Source: JOPF133 sp052144935 (lineage in GTDB: Bacteria; Acidobacteriota; Terriglobia; Bryobacterales; Bryobacteraceae). From it: a stretch of 64,000 nucleotides of DNA. The stretch is from NCBI GenBank assembly GCA_052144935.1, contig JBKQPR010000124.1, positions 1-64,000 on the forward strand. Reading direction: 5' to 3'. Below the pieces are notes generated by a model that was given only the letters and a program-made list of their open reading frames with translations, did no database searches and was not told where the DNA came from. Shown one piece after another: positions 8,703 to 18,203 of the stretch (position 1 is its first letter; each line of letters starts with the position of its first letter). The translations under genes and the position numbers were made by a program.

Positions 8703-10178
8703 ATGAAGCGACGAGATTTTCTCCACAGCGCGGTCGCGGGAGCGATGGTCTCCGCCGCGGCTCCCGACGCGGTGGCGGCCGCGACCAAGACGATCGGTAT
8801 TCAAGTGGGCGCTGTCTCCTTCGTGGACGAGGGCGTCGAGAAGGTGCTGGACGTGTTCCAAAAGGAGGCGGCGGTCAACGCGCTGTTCGTCGCCACGTTC
8901 ACCTACGGCCGCGGAATCGCGGGCCGGCAGGTTCCCGGACAACCCCTACCCGATCACGGCAAACAGGAATACGATACCGACACGTTCAAGGGCGGCAGCT
9001 ACACTAAAATCCATCCTCAGTATTACAAGGACACCGTCCTCCAGGATTTTCGCGCGCCCGATTTCGGCGATTACGACGTGCTGGAGGCGGTCCTGCCGGC
9101 GGCTCGCAAACGAGGCATGAAGACCATCTGCTGGTTCGAGGATGTCTGGTCCGGCAACGTCCCCAAGGTCGCGCAGGCCCAGGAAATACACATCGACGGT
9201 ACTAACGCCACCACCTTGTGCTTCAATAACCCCAATTACAAGAACTGGCTGCTTGGCGCGGTGGAGGATTACTCGCGATCCTACGATATCGACGGCATCA
9301 TGTGGGGATCCGAGCGCCAAGGCGCCTTCGCCAATCTTCTCGGCTCGAGCCATGGCGGAGGCGGCGGCAACCCGCTGGCCGTGACCTGCTTTTGCCAGTT
9401 CTGCGAGCGCAAAGCCAGAGAGCGCGGCATCGATCCAGTCCGCGCCAAAGCCGGCTTTCAGACCCTCGGCGCGCTCGTCCAATCCTCCCGCCAGGGTAAG
9501 CGTCCGGTGGACGGGTATTACGTAACCGTCTGGCGCTTGATGCTGCGCTACCCCGAAATGCTCGCCTGGGAGATGCTGTGGACCGACAGCCTGCGCGAGA
9601 CTTACTCCGCCATATATAACAAGGTCAAGTCGATTAAGCCCTCCATCGGCGTCGGCTGGCATATCTGGCATAACAATTCCTTCAGCCCCATTTACCGCGC
9701 CGAACAGGACCTATCGGAGATCTCCAAATACTCCGATTTCCTGAAGATGGTCATGTATCACAATTGCGGCGGCGAGCGCATGGCCGGTTATATCCGCAAT
9801 GTAAGCTCGACCATTTACGGCGACGTGCCGCAACAGGAGCTGCTGGACTTTCATTACCGCGTCCTCGATTACAAAGAGGAGAAGAGCCTGGCGGAGATTC
9901 CCAAGACCGGACTGTCCGCCGATTATGTCTACCGCGAAGCCAAACGTGCCCGCGAGGCGCTGAATGGCACGAAGACGCAGCTTTGGCCCGGCATCGACAT
10001 CGATATTCCGACCGGCCGGAACTCGTCCAAGTCGAGTCCCGATGGCACGCGCGATGCCGTTCTCGCCGCCTTTAAAGCCGGCTCCGATGGCGTGATCCTT
10101 TCACGGAAATGGTCGGAGATGAAGAGCGCCAATCTCTCCGGCGCGGGCGCGGCCATTCGGCAGTTGGGACTGGCGTGA
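8703..10178 (+). CDS. Tat-exported putative glycan hydrolase (TIM-barrel-like)
   Basis: 491 residues. The N-terminus MKRRDFLHSAVAGAMVSAAA is a twin-arginine signal. The rest looks like a TIM-barrel enzyme of the poorly characterised GHL/GH42-like kind: an early strand with VLEAVLPAARKRGMKT, then SYDIDGIMWGSERQG, a CFCQFCERK cysteine motif (about residue 230) common in such families, SIKPSIGVGWHIWHN, and late GIDIDIP and SDGVILSRKW strands. E and D residues in these strands could be catalytic, but the substrate is unknown. It is the first gene of a same-strand run that continues with a GH106-like enzyme and an esterase. Confidence 0.8.
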   Translation: MKRRDFLHSAVAGAMVSAAAPDAVAAATKTIGIQVGAVSFVDEGVEKVLDVFQKEAAVNALFVATFTYGRGIAGRQVPGQPLPDHGKQEYDTDTFKGGSYTKIHPQYYKDTVLQDFRAPDFGDYDVLEAVLPAARKRGMKTICWFEDVWSGNVPKVAQAQEIHIDGTNATTLCFNNPNYKNWLLGAVEDYSRSYDIDGIMWGSERQGAFANLLGSSHGGGGGNPLAVTCFCQFCERKARERGIDPVRAKAGFQTLGALVQSSRQGKRPVDGYYVTVWRLMLRYPEMLAWEMLWTDSLRETYSAIYNKVKSIKPSIGVGWHIWHNNSFSPIYRAEQDLSEISKYSDFLKMVMYHNCGGERMAGYIRNVSSTIYGDVPQQELLDFHYRVLDYKEEKSLAEIPKTGLSADYVYREAKRAREALNGTKTQLWPGIDIDIPTGRNSSKSSPDGTRDAVLAAFKAGSDGVILSRKWSEMKSANLSGAGAAIRQLGLA

Positions 10179-10282
10179 TCAACGGCCCCCCGCCGGGCGC
10201 GGTTGGCGGCGATTGACCGCAGCGGGAGTAGAATCGTGAACAGTTGCCGCACGGCCAGGCCTGAAAGCAAAGAGGTGTACCC

Positions 10283-12544
10283 ATGTTGTTACGATTGGCG
10301 ATTTGCATGGTGGTCCTGGGGGTTGGGTTGCCGGCCCAGAATGCCGCCAACCCGTTCGATCCCGCGATCTTCAAGGCCCCTCCGGCGGAGTACCGCGGGC
10401 ATGCCATGTGGAACTTCAACCTGTCCACGTTGAACGAAAACGCCGTCGTCTCCGGCATTCAGGAAATGGCGAAATTGAATTACGGCGGCTTCTTCATCGA
10501 GGCCGGCGGCAGGCCGCAGCCCGGCCAGGGCGTGGCGTTCCTCAGCGACGAATACTTCCGGTTCTACAAGCTGGCGCTGGAGGAAGCCAAGAAGGACGGA
10601 CTCGAAGTCATTCTGTATGACGACTACGCGTTTCCCACCGGCACGGTGGGCGGACAGATGGCGTCCCAGTTCCCTCAGTATGTCGCCAAGAACCTGAACA
10701 TGGCCGAGAAAGACGTCACCGGGCCGGCGAATGTGGAACTGGCGATTCCTCAAGGCATCTACATCGGTTCCGTGACGATGAACCGCGACACCTTCGAGCT
10801 GGTGGATGTCAGCGACCGCAAGATGCAGGACCGCCTGGTCTGCCAGGTTCCCAAGGGCAACTGGAAAGCCATGGCCTTCTATCTCACCGAAGGCAAGGCC
10901 CGCGTGGTGGACTATCTGGATGAGACGGCCATGAGCCAGTTCATCTCCATGACCTATCAGAAGTACCAGGAAAACTTCGGCAGTTACTTCGGCAACCTCA
11001 TCAAGCAGACCTTCTATGACGAACCCTCCATGCATCATGCCGACCGGACGTGGACGCCGAACTTCAATACTTACTTCCAAAAGAGGTACGGTTATTCGCC
11101 GATGAAGTATTACCCGGCGCTGTGGTATGACATCGGCCCGCAGACCGCCGCCGCGCGCAACGCCCTTTTTGGATTCCGCGCCGAGCTGTTCGGGACGCAC
11201 TTCATCAAGAGGTTGAATGACTGGTGCGCCGAACACCACCTGATATTCGGCGGGCATCTGGATCAGGAAGAGCCTCTCAATCCGACGCCGCTCAATGGGG
11301 ATCTGTTGAAGGTCTTCCAGTACCAGTCCGCTCCCACGGTGGATGACATCTGGTGGTACGGGCGGTCGAATCCATCTTACAAAATTGTCACTTCGGCCGC
11401 CTTCAACTATGATCATCCTATCGCCAGGGCTGAGACGTATGCCGCGTACCGCATTCTGGATGGGAAAATCGCCTTCCAGGTGGCTATGGATCAGTTCGCC
11501 ATGGGGATCAACTATCAGATTCCGGCGCGTACCATGCAGCCCAAACGCCCCGAGTTGAACGACTATGTGGGGCGGCTGAGTTACTTGCTCCAGCACGGCA
11601 GGCACGTCGCCGACGTCGCGGTACTCTATCCGATCGCCTCGCTGCATGCGCAATACCACAATGCGGGAGGCGTACAGTTCCCGCTTGCCGCGGGCGACCA
11701 GCCGCCCCAGATCATGGAAACGGCTTATGCCCGCGAGGGCGGCCCTGCATTCGGGATGGACTACCAGGATATCGGCGAAGCCCTCTTCCGAGGCCTGCGC
11801 GTAGACTATACCTATCTGCACCCGGAAGTCCTGGTGGAGCGGTGCATCGTCGATGGTAAGAAACTGATCCTCAATAACAGCGAGAACCGCGAGGAATACA
11901 GGGTGTTGTTCCTGCCGGCCGGCGACACGCTTTCGATGAACGCCGCGGCGAAGATTGAGGAGTTCTACGACCAGGGAGGAACGGTGATCGCGACCGGCCT
12001 GCTCCCCACGCGGTCGGCGGAATTTGGCAAGGACAAGGAAGTGCGAAAGGCCATCGCCGATGTTTTCGGCGTCTCACCTGACGAACCTTTGAAAGCCGAC
12101 GTGCGCCGCGCGCAGGACCGGCAGAATTTCTACGTGTTCTGGTATTACATCAAGAAGAACACAGCCGGCGGACAGGCGCTGTTTCTACCCAACACGCATC
12201 CGTGGTTGATCGACTTCGCTCTGAAGCTGGTGCTTCCACAGCGTGACGTCGACATTCAGGAGCCCATGGGTGCGCTGCGGCGGGGCAACGAATACGAAGG
12301 CGCCTTGACTTACATTCACAAGGTCAAGGACGGCCGCGATATTTACTTCTTCGCGAATTCGTCTCTGAAGGATGTGGACACCAAGGTCGTGTTGCGAGGC
12401 AAGAAGGCGCTGAGCATCTGGAACCCTCACACGGGCGGCCAGGAAGCGGCCGAGTTTACCCAGTCGGAAGCCAATGGACAGCCGGTTACCATGGTGCGGC
12501 TGGTGCTGCCTTCGGTGTCGTCGTTGTTCTTCATCGGGCAATAA
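10283..12544 (+). CDS. Secreted GH106-like glycoside hydrolase (alpha-L-rhamnosidase family)
   Basis: 753 residues with a signal peptide (MLLRLAICMVVLGVGLPAQ). The opening after cleavage, FKAPPAEYRGHAMWNFN, followed by GGFFIEAGGR, EVILYDDYAFPTGTVGGQ and QTFYDEPSMH, matches the catalytic-domain pattern of family GH106 and its relatives, in which glutamates on the barrel face act on rhamnosidic bonds. The middle part carries GHLDQEEP and the LSYLLQHGRHVADVAVLYP segment; a beta domain closes the protein (FANSSLKDVDTKV). An AAAGAGG ribosome site precedes the ATG. The protein is shorter than typical GH106 members, so rhamnose specificity is likely rather than certain. Confidence 0.85.
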   Translation: MLLRLAICMVVLGVGLPAQNAANPFDPAIFKAPPAEYRGHAMWNFNLSTLNENAVVSGIQEMAKLNYGGFFIEAGGRPQPGQGVAFLSDEYFRFYKLALEEAKKDGLEVILYDDYAFPTGTVGGQMASQFPQYVAKNLNMAEKDVTGPANVELAIPQGIYIGSVTMNRDTFELVDVSDRKMQDRLVCQVPKGNWKAMAFYLTEGKARVVDYLDETAMSQFISMTYQKYQENFGSYFGNLIKQTFYDEPSMHHADRTWTPNFNTYFQKRYGYSPMKYYPALWYDIGPQTAAARNALFGFRAELFGTHFIKRLNDWCAEHHLIFGGHLDQEEPLNPTPLNGDLLKVFQYQSAPTVDDIWWYGRSNPSYKIVTSAAFNYDHPIARAETYAAYRILDGKIAFQVAMDQFAMGINYQIPARTMQPKRPELNDYVGRLSYLLQHGRHVADVAVLYPIASLHAQYHNAGGVQFPLAAGDQPPQIMETAYAREGGPAFGMDYQDIGEALFRGLRVDYTYLHPEVLVERCIVDGKKLILNNSENREEYRVLFLPAGDTLSMNAAAKIEEFYDQGGTVIATGLLPTRSAEFGKDKEVRKAIADVFGVSPDEPLKADVRRAQDRQNFYVFWYYIKKNTAGGQALFLPNTHPWLIDFALKLVLPQRDVDIQEPMGALRRGNEYEGALTYIHKVKDGRDIYFFANSSLKDVDTKVVLRGKKALSIWNPHTGGQEAAEFTQSEANGQPVTMVRLVLPSVSSLFFIGQ

Positions 12545-12553
12545 GGAGCGGCC

Positions 12554-15148
12554 ATGGCGCAATTCACTAAGAACCTATTTTGGAATAACAATGCCAACCG
12601 CTCCCTTACGGGGCGCCCACTGGGCCCGGCTCCGACGCGCTTTCAGGGCCGGGCCCAGGGGGCGCCCCGTGAGGGAGCGGACACCGGCGCCTGGATTGGT
12701 CGTTTCCTGGCAGCAGCTACCTTTGCACTCCTGCTCATGTTACTGGGCATGGCAGGTTCCCAGCCCGCGAGGGCGATGACACCGGAACAGCAGCGCGAGT
12801 ATCTGGCCAGGCTGCAGCAGATCCTGCCGGATGTTCCCTCCTTCCGCGAGTGGCTTCAGAAAACCGGGGAGCTGCCGCCCGATTTCGAAGCTTTGCCGCG
12901 TATCAACGGCCTGCCCGAACCGTTGCAGTTTCTCAACGGCAGGGCGGTGCGGACTGCGCGCGAATGGCCGGCCCGCCGCACGGAGATCCGGCAGCTCTTC
13001 GAGAAATACGACCTGGGTACGTTTCCGCCCAAGCCCAAGCTGGATCGCGCCGTGGCGCTCGACGAAACCCGCGGCAATGGATACCTGGTGCGCAACCTGC
13101 GCCTGGAGTTCGGCCCGGGCAGCAAGGGCACTATGCGCGTGCAGGTGATGATCCCGGACGGACAGGGACCGTTCCCGGTGTTGATCAGCCCCAACCTGCC
13201 CGGTTGGGCGCCGTCGCTGCTGCGCCGGGGCTACATCTCCTGCGGATACGCCGGCAATGACGGCATGGATGACGCCGCCGCCCTCGCGCAGCTTTATCCC
13301 GATTACGATTTCGCCTTGCTGCCTCGCCGGGCCTGGGCTGCCGGCCTGGTGCTGGACTATCTCGAAACCCTGCCCAAAGCCGACATGCGGCACGTCGGCA
13401 TGTTCGGCTACTCTCGCGACGGCAAGATGGCCGCCATCGCCGCGGCCATGGACGAGCGCATCGCCGCAGTGATAGCCGGAAGCACCGGCGTGGGCGGCGT
13501 GCTGCCGTGGCGCTCGGCCGGCGAGCGCGGGTTTGGCGAGAGCATCGAGAGCACCACGCGCAGCTTCCCTACGTGGTTCGTTCCGCGCCTGCGCTTCTTC
13601 GCCGGCCGCGAGGACCGCCTGCCCATCGATGGCAACCTGCTGGTAGCCATGATCGCGCCGCGCGCCGCGTTGCTCGAATACGGCCTGAATGACGAGGTCT
13701 CCAATTCCTGGGGCGACGAACAGGCGTATTACTCCGCCCTGAAAGTCTACAAGCTGCTCGGCCAGCCGAGCCGCCTGGGCATCCTGCGCGTGCCCGGCTT
13801 TCACGGCGCCAACGATCAGGAAGCCTGCCTGGACTGGCTGGACATTCAATTTGGCCGGTCCACGCGGGTGTGGACCAACCGGCTTCTATTCCCCTGGGAC
13901 TGGGATCATTGGAGCGCCAACAGCAAAGAAAGCGTCGATCTGAAGCGCTTCCCACGGGCCTCGAACGACCTTCTGGCCGCTTACAGCGCCCCGGCGGGCA
14001 GCGCATTCGCCGCGGCCAATGGCGCCATCGCCTCCACTGAGGACTGGGAGCGGAAGGCTGCCGAAGTCCGCAAATCCGTCGAGTGGATGCTGGGCGACGA
14101 ACCGCCCATGATGCCGCCGGGCGCCGGCCGCGGGGGCCGGGGATTGGCAGGCAGGGGCGCTCCGGGAGCCGCTGGAATAGGACCCGCCGGAAGAGGAGCC
14201 GCCACAGGTCCGGCCGCCGGCAGAGGAGGATTGCCGGGGGCCGCGCGCGGCGGTGGAAATCCGGGGCAGACCACCCCCGATCTGGTCAATTGGGTAATCC
14301 AGCGCGGTGGCGGTTCCTTTGGCTGGCTGGAGCCTCAGAAGAGCCAGACATTCTCGCGCAGCCTGAGCTTCGGATTTAACGTCCGAGGCGACCTCTACTA
14401 TCCAGCCGATACACCGGAAGGCGCTAAGCTGCCCACCGTGATCTGGCTGCACGGCTACAGTTATCCGCTCGGCTACATGTGGGTCTACCACAACGACCTG
14501 CACCCGATCCTCGCCCTGGTCCGCGCGGGCTATGCCGTCCTGGCGTTCGATCAGAGCGGCTTCGGGAGCCGCATGAGCGAATCCGGTCCATTCTATGACC
14601 GCTACCCGCACTGGTCGCAGATGGGAAGAATGGTGGAGGACGCGCGCGCCGCCATCGACGCCCTGGAGAAGGACAGCCTGGTCGATCCACAGCGGATCTA
14701 TCTATTCGGCTACTCGATGGGCGGAGCCGTGGGCATTTATACGGCAGCGCTCGATTCGCGCGTCAAAGGTCTGGTTTCCATCTGCGGATTCACCCCCATG
14801 CGCAGCGACACCGCCGACCGGGGAACCGGCGGAATCGCGCGCTACAGCCACGAACACCCGCTGATTCCGCGGCTCGGCTTCTTCGTGGGCCACGAGAACC
14901 AGATCCCCTACGACTTTCCCGAATTGCTGGGCAGCCTGGCGCCGCGGCCGGTGCTGGTGGTCCAGCCGCAGTTGGATCGTGATGCCACGCCCGCCGATGT
15001 ACAATCCGCTATCGAGCAGGCCAAAAAGGTTTACGCGCTGTATGGCTCCGCCGCCAAGCTGCAGCTTCAGGATCCCTGGGACTATAACCGCCTGCCCACC
15101 AGGATGCAGGACGAAATCGTGAAGTGGATGGGCGCCAACCTGCGTTGA
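12554..15148 (+). CDS. Exported double alpha/beta-hydrolase: CE15-like plus S9-like
   Basis: 864 residues. The ATG has a good AAGGAG site. Residues about 17-45 are encoded by a palindromic repeat; the hydrophobic export segment RFLAAATFALLLMLLGM follows, ending near QPARA. The first hydrolase domain (about 85-470) resembles CE15 glucuronoyl esterases: GMFGYSRDGKMA nucleophile motif, EYGLNDEVSN, and GFHGAND with a late histidine. A Gly/Ala/Arg-rich linker (about 520-575) joins a second hydrolase domain with VIWLHGYSYP, LAFDQSGFG and the nucleophile motif LFGYSMGGAVG, like prolyl-oligopeptidase-type esterases. Together they suggest removal of ester groups from plant cell-wall glycans. It lies nine bases after the GH106-like gene. 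Confidence 0.85.
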   Translation: MAQFTKNLFWNNNANRSLTGRPLGPAPTRFQGRAQGAPREGADTGAWIGRFLAAATFALLLMLLGMAGSQPARAMTPEQQREYLARLQQILPDVPSFREWLQKTGELPPDFEALPRINGLPEPLQFLNGRAVRTAREWPARRTEIRQLFEKYDLGTFPPKPKLDRAVALDETRGNGYLVRNLRLEFGPGSKGTMRVQVMIPDGQGPFPVLISPNLPGWAPSLLRRGYISCGYAGNDGMDDAAALAQLYPDYDFALLPRRAWAAGLVLDYLETLPKADMRHVGMFGYSRDGKMAAIAAAMDERIAAVIAGSTGVGGVLPWRSAGERGFGESIESTTRSFPTWFVPRLRFFAGREDRLPIDGNLLVAMIAPRAALLEYGLNDEVSNSWGDEQAYYSALKVYKLLGQPSRLGILRVPGFHGANDQEACLDWLDIQFGRSTRVWTNRLLFPWDWDHWSANSKESVDLKRFPRASNDLLAAYSAPAGSAFAAANGAIASTEDWERKAAEVRKSVEWMLGDEPPMMPPGAGRGGRGLAGRGAPGAAGIGPAGRGAATGPAAGRGGLPGAARGGGNPGQTTPDLVNWVIQRGGGSFGWLEPQKSQTFSRSLSFGFNVRGDLYYPADTPEGAKLPTVIWLHGYSYPLGYMWVYHNDLHPILALVRAGYAVLAFDQSGFGSRMSESGPFYDRYPHWSQMGRMVEDARAAIDALEKDSLVDPQRIYLFGYSMGGAVGIYTAALDSRVKGLVSICGFTPMRSDTADRGTGGIARYSHEHPLIPRLGFFVGHENQIPYDFPELLGSLAPRPVLVVQPQLDRDATPADVQSAIEQAKKVYALYGSAAKLQLQDPWDYNRLPTRMQDEIVKWMGANLR
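12598..12680. repeat. 83-bp palindromic element inside the esterase reading frame
   Basis: Two 33-base arms at 12598-12630 and 12648-12680 pair with two mismatches around a 17-base loop. Core of the left arm: GGGGCGCCCACTGGGCCCGG. Close copies of one arm occur at 31905-31923, 36831-36862, 59685-59709 and 60081-60101. Here the element is translated in frame upstream of the signal-peptide hydrophobic core. Confidence 0.93.
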
Positions 15149-15228
15149 CTGGCGGTCCGGACCGGCGGCGGCGGCGCGTTGACTCCCAACCGGGAAAGGA
15201 TTCGCGCCGGCCGCGCTAAACTCTACCA

Positions 15229-16164
15229 ATGAAACTGTTTCTTGGCGTCGATGGGGGACAGTCTTCGACCACCGCATTGATCGGAGATGAGACCGGCCGC
15301 ATCCTCGGAACGGGGGTGGGGGGCCCCTGCAATCACGCCGAAACGCAGGAGGGCCGGGGCAGGCTGGAGCGCGCCGTTTCCGCCTGCCTCGCCACCGCTT
15401 GCGGCCAGGCGGGTCTCCCTGCCGCCACGGTTCATTTCGAAGCCGCCTGCTTCGGGATGAGTGGCGGACCTGAAGACAAACAGGCGATTCTGGCCGCCAT
15501 GCTTCGCACCGAACGGCTGATTGTCACCACCGACGCGGTCATTGCGCTGGCGGGAGCCACGGAAACCGGGCAAGGGATCATCATTATCGCCGGGACCGGC
15601 TCGATGGCTTTCGGGCGCAACGCGCGGGGCCAAGCCGCACGCGCCGGCGGATGGGGTCACCTCTTCGGCGACGAAGGCGGCGCTTTCGATATCGCGCGCC
15701 AGGGGCTACGCGCGGCGCTCCGCATGGAAGAAGGCTGGGGCCCTGCAACGGACCTGCGGCGGCGTTTTCTGGCGGCGACCGATTCGGCCGACGCCGGCCA
15801 GGTGCTGCATCGCTTCTACACCGACGAATGGCCCCGGTCGCGCCTGGCCACGCTCGCGCGGCTGGTGGACGAGACGGCGATGGCGGCCGATGCGGTCGCC
15901 TGTGAGATTCTCAAAGACGCCGCGGCGCAGCTTGCGGGCTTCGCCGATTCGGTGCGTTCCCAACTGTGGAAACCGGGTGAAGCCGTGAATGTCGCTTATA
16001 TTGGCGGGGTATTCCGGAGTGGCATCGTGCGGGAGCGGTTTCGCGGTTTGGTGGAGGCGGATGCCGGGACACACTGCGGTCCGCCCCGGCACGGACCGCA
16101 CGTCGGAGCCCTCCTGGAAGCTTATCGCGCCGCTGGCCTGAACCCGGAGATCCGGAACGCTTGA
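15229..16164 (+). CDS. BadF/BadG-type ATPase, N-acetylglucosamine kinase-like
   Basis: 311 residues. The phosphate-binding motif LGVDGGQSSTTALI at the N-terminus, VTTDAVIALAG, the IIIAGTGSMAFG segment, and a WGHLFGDEGGAFDIA motif are those of the BadF/BadG/BcrA/BcrD ASKHA family, whose members of this length are usually cytosolic N-acetylglucosamine or related sugar kinases. It closes the glycan block on the plus strand, 80 bases after the esterase, and probably phosphorylates a sugar taken up after extracellular breakdown. The exact sugar is inferred only from family resemblance. Confidence 0.87.
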   Translation: MKLFLGVDGGQSSTTALIGDETGRILGTGVGGPCNHAETQEGRGRLERAVSACLATACGQAGLPAATVHFEAACFGMSGGPEDKQAILAAMLRTERLIVTTDAVIALAGATETGQGIIIIAGTGSMAFGRNARGQAARAGGWGHLFGDEGGAFDIARQGLRAALRMEEGWGPATDLRRRFLAATDSADAGQVLHRFYTDEWPRSRLATLARLVDETAMAADAVACEILKDAAAQLAGFADSVRSQLWKPGEAVNVAYIGGVFRSGIVRERFRGLVEADAGTHCGPPRHGPHVGALLEAYRAAGLNPEIRNA

Positions 16165-16268
16165 CGCGGAGACACAGAGGAAACGCGGAGAAGCGAATTC
16201 TTTTTGGTCCCTCTCTGCATTTTTCCCAGGGCCCGGAGGGCCCCTCCCGCGCCGATCCGGTTCCTGCG
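16165..16268. repeat. Intergenic fragment of the GCGGAG repeat family
   Basis: After the kinase stop the spacer begins GACGCGGAGACACAGAGGAA and continues with ACGCGGAGAAGCG, a single arm of the family seen at 1-50 and 60531-60640. The remainder holds CAGGGCCCGGAGGGCCCC, a short GC palindrome. The two flanking genes converge here, so it may help stop transcription. Confidence 0.6.
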
Positions 16269-17471
16269 TCACGCCAGCGCTTTGCGAAGGAATCCCCGCA
16301 GCCCTCTGCCGCCGTTCGGCGTCTCCGCGCCGAGCGATTTGCCGATCGATTTGCGGGTCATTTGTGCGACCTGTTTGTGAAGGGCCAGACCTTCGTCCAG
16401 GGACCGGCCGAGCCCATAGGCTTCGGCCAGTTCGTTGGAGAAATCTCCGATGGCCGCATAAGCGGGATAACCCAGCGCCTTTTCCAGCTCCGCCACCGGG
16501 TTCATGGGAGCTTTGGGCACGCGATTGAACACCAGGCGGATCTGATCGGGCACCAGCCGGAGATCCAGGAGCTTCTTCAACACCCGGCTGACCTCACTGA
16601 CCGATGGCAGTTCCGTGGTGGTCACCACGTTAAGTGTGCCGACCTCCTCCAACAGGTTCATGGTGAGCAAATTCAATCGCGCCAGGTCCACCACGATGCA
16701 CTGGTACAACGGGCGTGTAAAGCGCAAAACGTGGCGCACCCGGTCGATGGGGAGCTGCTCGGCAAAACCACCCACGCCAGGCGACGGCAGGAAGTCGATT
16801 CCAAGCGGGCTCTCGGTGACTACACTCTGCCAGAACGTGAGGTCCAGGCGGTGCAGGTTGGTGGCCGCGTCCACGATCGAGTATTTTGACTTGGTCCTCA
16901 TGAGGAACTCCGCCGACGCGGAGCCGCTATCTATGTCGATCAACAAGACCTTTTCGCCGGTTTGCCGCTTCCAGGCGACCGCGAAATGCGTGGCGAGGGT
17001 AGTCGAGCCGACCCCACCCTTGGCTCCCAAAAAGCCGATCACCCGTGCCATGGCCTTCTCCGGGCGGCCGTATTGCGACGCGTTGAGCTGGCGCGCCATG
17101 GAATACTGCAGAACGCGCGCCAGCGCCTGGGGGGTCATCCGGCCTTTTACCAGGTAATCCTGCGCGCCTCGCGCCACCGCGGTAAGCGCCAGCATTTCGT
17201 TGGTGACCCCGGTGAAGACTACGATCGGCAGCCTCTCGGCATGGCGTTGAATGGTCTCGAAAGTCGCCAGGCCCTCGGAATCCGGCAAGGTAAGATCGAC
17301 CAGCGCTACATCGAATTCGTTATGAGCCAGTGCGTCCAGCGCAGCCACCAGGGATTCCGCGCAATGAATCTCAAACGTATGACCTTCGAGATCCGATAGC
17401 ATCTCCCGCACCAGCCGCGAATCCGCCGGGTTGTCCTCCACCACCAGAACTCTGCGAGCCTTCTCCTGCAT
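16269..17471 (-). CDS. Receiver-ParA/MinD ATPase fusion (CpaE-like)
   Basis: 400 residues. Residues 1-125 are a receiver domain with V-E-D near residue 11-13, the phosphoacceptor D59 (VALVDLTLPD), T87 and K109. Residues from 142 are a ParA/MinD-type ATPase with the deviant Walker A K151-G-G-V-G-S-T and LIDIDSGSAS as Walker A'/switch region. This order is that of CpaE proteins that position pilus or secretion machinery at cell poles. No tad/cpa genes are visible here; the histidine kinase 9 bases upstream is in the same operon, which suggests that its output controls localisation rather than transcription. Confidence 0.9.
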   Translation of the reverse strand: MQEKARRVLVVEDNPADSRLVREMLSDLEGHTFEIHCAESLVAALDALAHNEFDVALVDLTLPDSEGLATFETIQRHAERLPIVVFTGVTNEMLALTAVARGAQDYLVKGRMTPQALARVLQYSMARQLNASQYGRPEKAMARVIGFLGAKGGVGSTTLATHFAVAWKRQTGEKVLLIDIDSGSASAEFLMRTKSKYSIVDAATNLHRLDLTFWQSVVTESPLGIDFLPSPGVGGFAEQLPIDRVRHVLRFTRPLYQCIVVDLARLNLLTMNLLEEVGTLNVVTTTELPSVSEVSRVLKKLLDLRLVPDQIRLVFNRVPKAPMNPVAELEKALGYPAYAAIGDFSNELAEAYGLGRSLDEGLALHKQVAQMTRKSIGKSLGAETPNGGRGLRGFLRKALA

Positions 17472-17480
17472 TCGCCCTCC

Positions 17481-18203
17481 TCAACCTTTGGCTAACGTGA
17501 AACAAAAGTCCGCGCCGCCTCCCGGCGACACCACCCACAAGCGGCCACCGTGCCGTTCGGCGATCCGCCGGCAAATTTCCAGGCCCAGCCCAGGGGCAAG
17601 CTGGTCCGCGAACCCTCTCCCGTTGTCGGTGACCCGGAACAACCAATCCCATGCGCGTTCCTCACACTCGACGGAAATCTCCGGCAGCCGCTGAGAACGG
17701 TACTTGATGGCGTTGCCGATCAGGTTCTGAAAGATCCGCACAAGCTGGGCCGGGTCGGCCAGCACCGCGGGCAGGTTTCCGAGCCGTATGGTGGTATGGC
17801 TTTCCTCAATCGCCAGGCGAAGATTGGCGACCGCCGTGGAAACCGCTTCGGCGGAGCTGGCCGTGCGGCGCGTGTCCGCGCGGGGATCCGCGCACGCCAA
17901 CAGCAGGAGTCCATCCACCAGGTCCTGCATCCGCCGCGCCCCTTCCATCGCGAATGCCAGAAATTCACCGGCCGGCGGGTCCAGCGTGCCGCCGTACCGC
18001 TCGGCCAGGAGCTGCGTGTAACCGGCCACCATCCGCAGCGGTTCCTGAAGGTCGTGCGCCGCCACGTACGCAAATCCCTGCAATTCGTCGATCTTGCGCA
18101 ACAGCGCTCGTTCCCGACTATCGCGGGCCTCCGCCGGAGCCGCCCCCGGCCCAGCAGGCAAGCCCAGCGCGGTTTCCGTCAGCGAGGTGACCCTTGTAGG
18201 CAT
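17481..18203 (-). CDS. Sensor-less histidine kinase
   Basis: 240 residues with no transmembrane segment. A short N-terminal stretch is followed by a coiled dimerisation region and the H-box VAAHDLQEPLR (H50 as phosphoacceptor), an N-box QNLIGNAIKYR, G1 DNGRGF and G2 GLGLEICRRI. Cytosolic kinases of this phytochrome-related HisKA type usually receive their signal through partner proteins. The next gene encodes a receiver-ParA fusion only nine bases away, its probable phosphotransfer target. A single promoter upstream of 18203 would serve both. Confidence 0.9.
   Translation of the reverse strand: MPTRVTSLTETALGLPAGPGAAPAEARDSRERALLRKIDELQGFAYVAAHDLQEPLRMVAGYTQLLAERYGGTLDPPAGEFLAFAMEGARRMQDLVDGLLLLACADPRADTRRTASSAEAVSTAVANLRLAIEESHTTIRLGNLPAVLADPAQLVRIFQNLIGNAIKYRSQRLPEISVECEERAWDWLFRVTDNGRGFADQLAPGLGLEICRRIAERHGGRLWVVSPGGGADFCFTLAKG

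Noticed and set aside
8093..9007. Proline-rich protein reading through the 34-bp array
   Set aside because: The array reads open in several frames; there is no start with a ribosome site and the frame overlaps a real gene at 8703.
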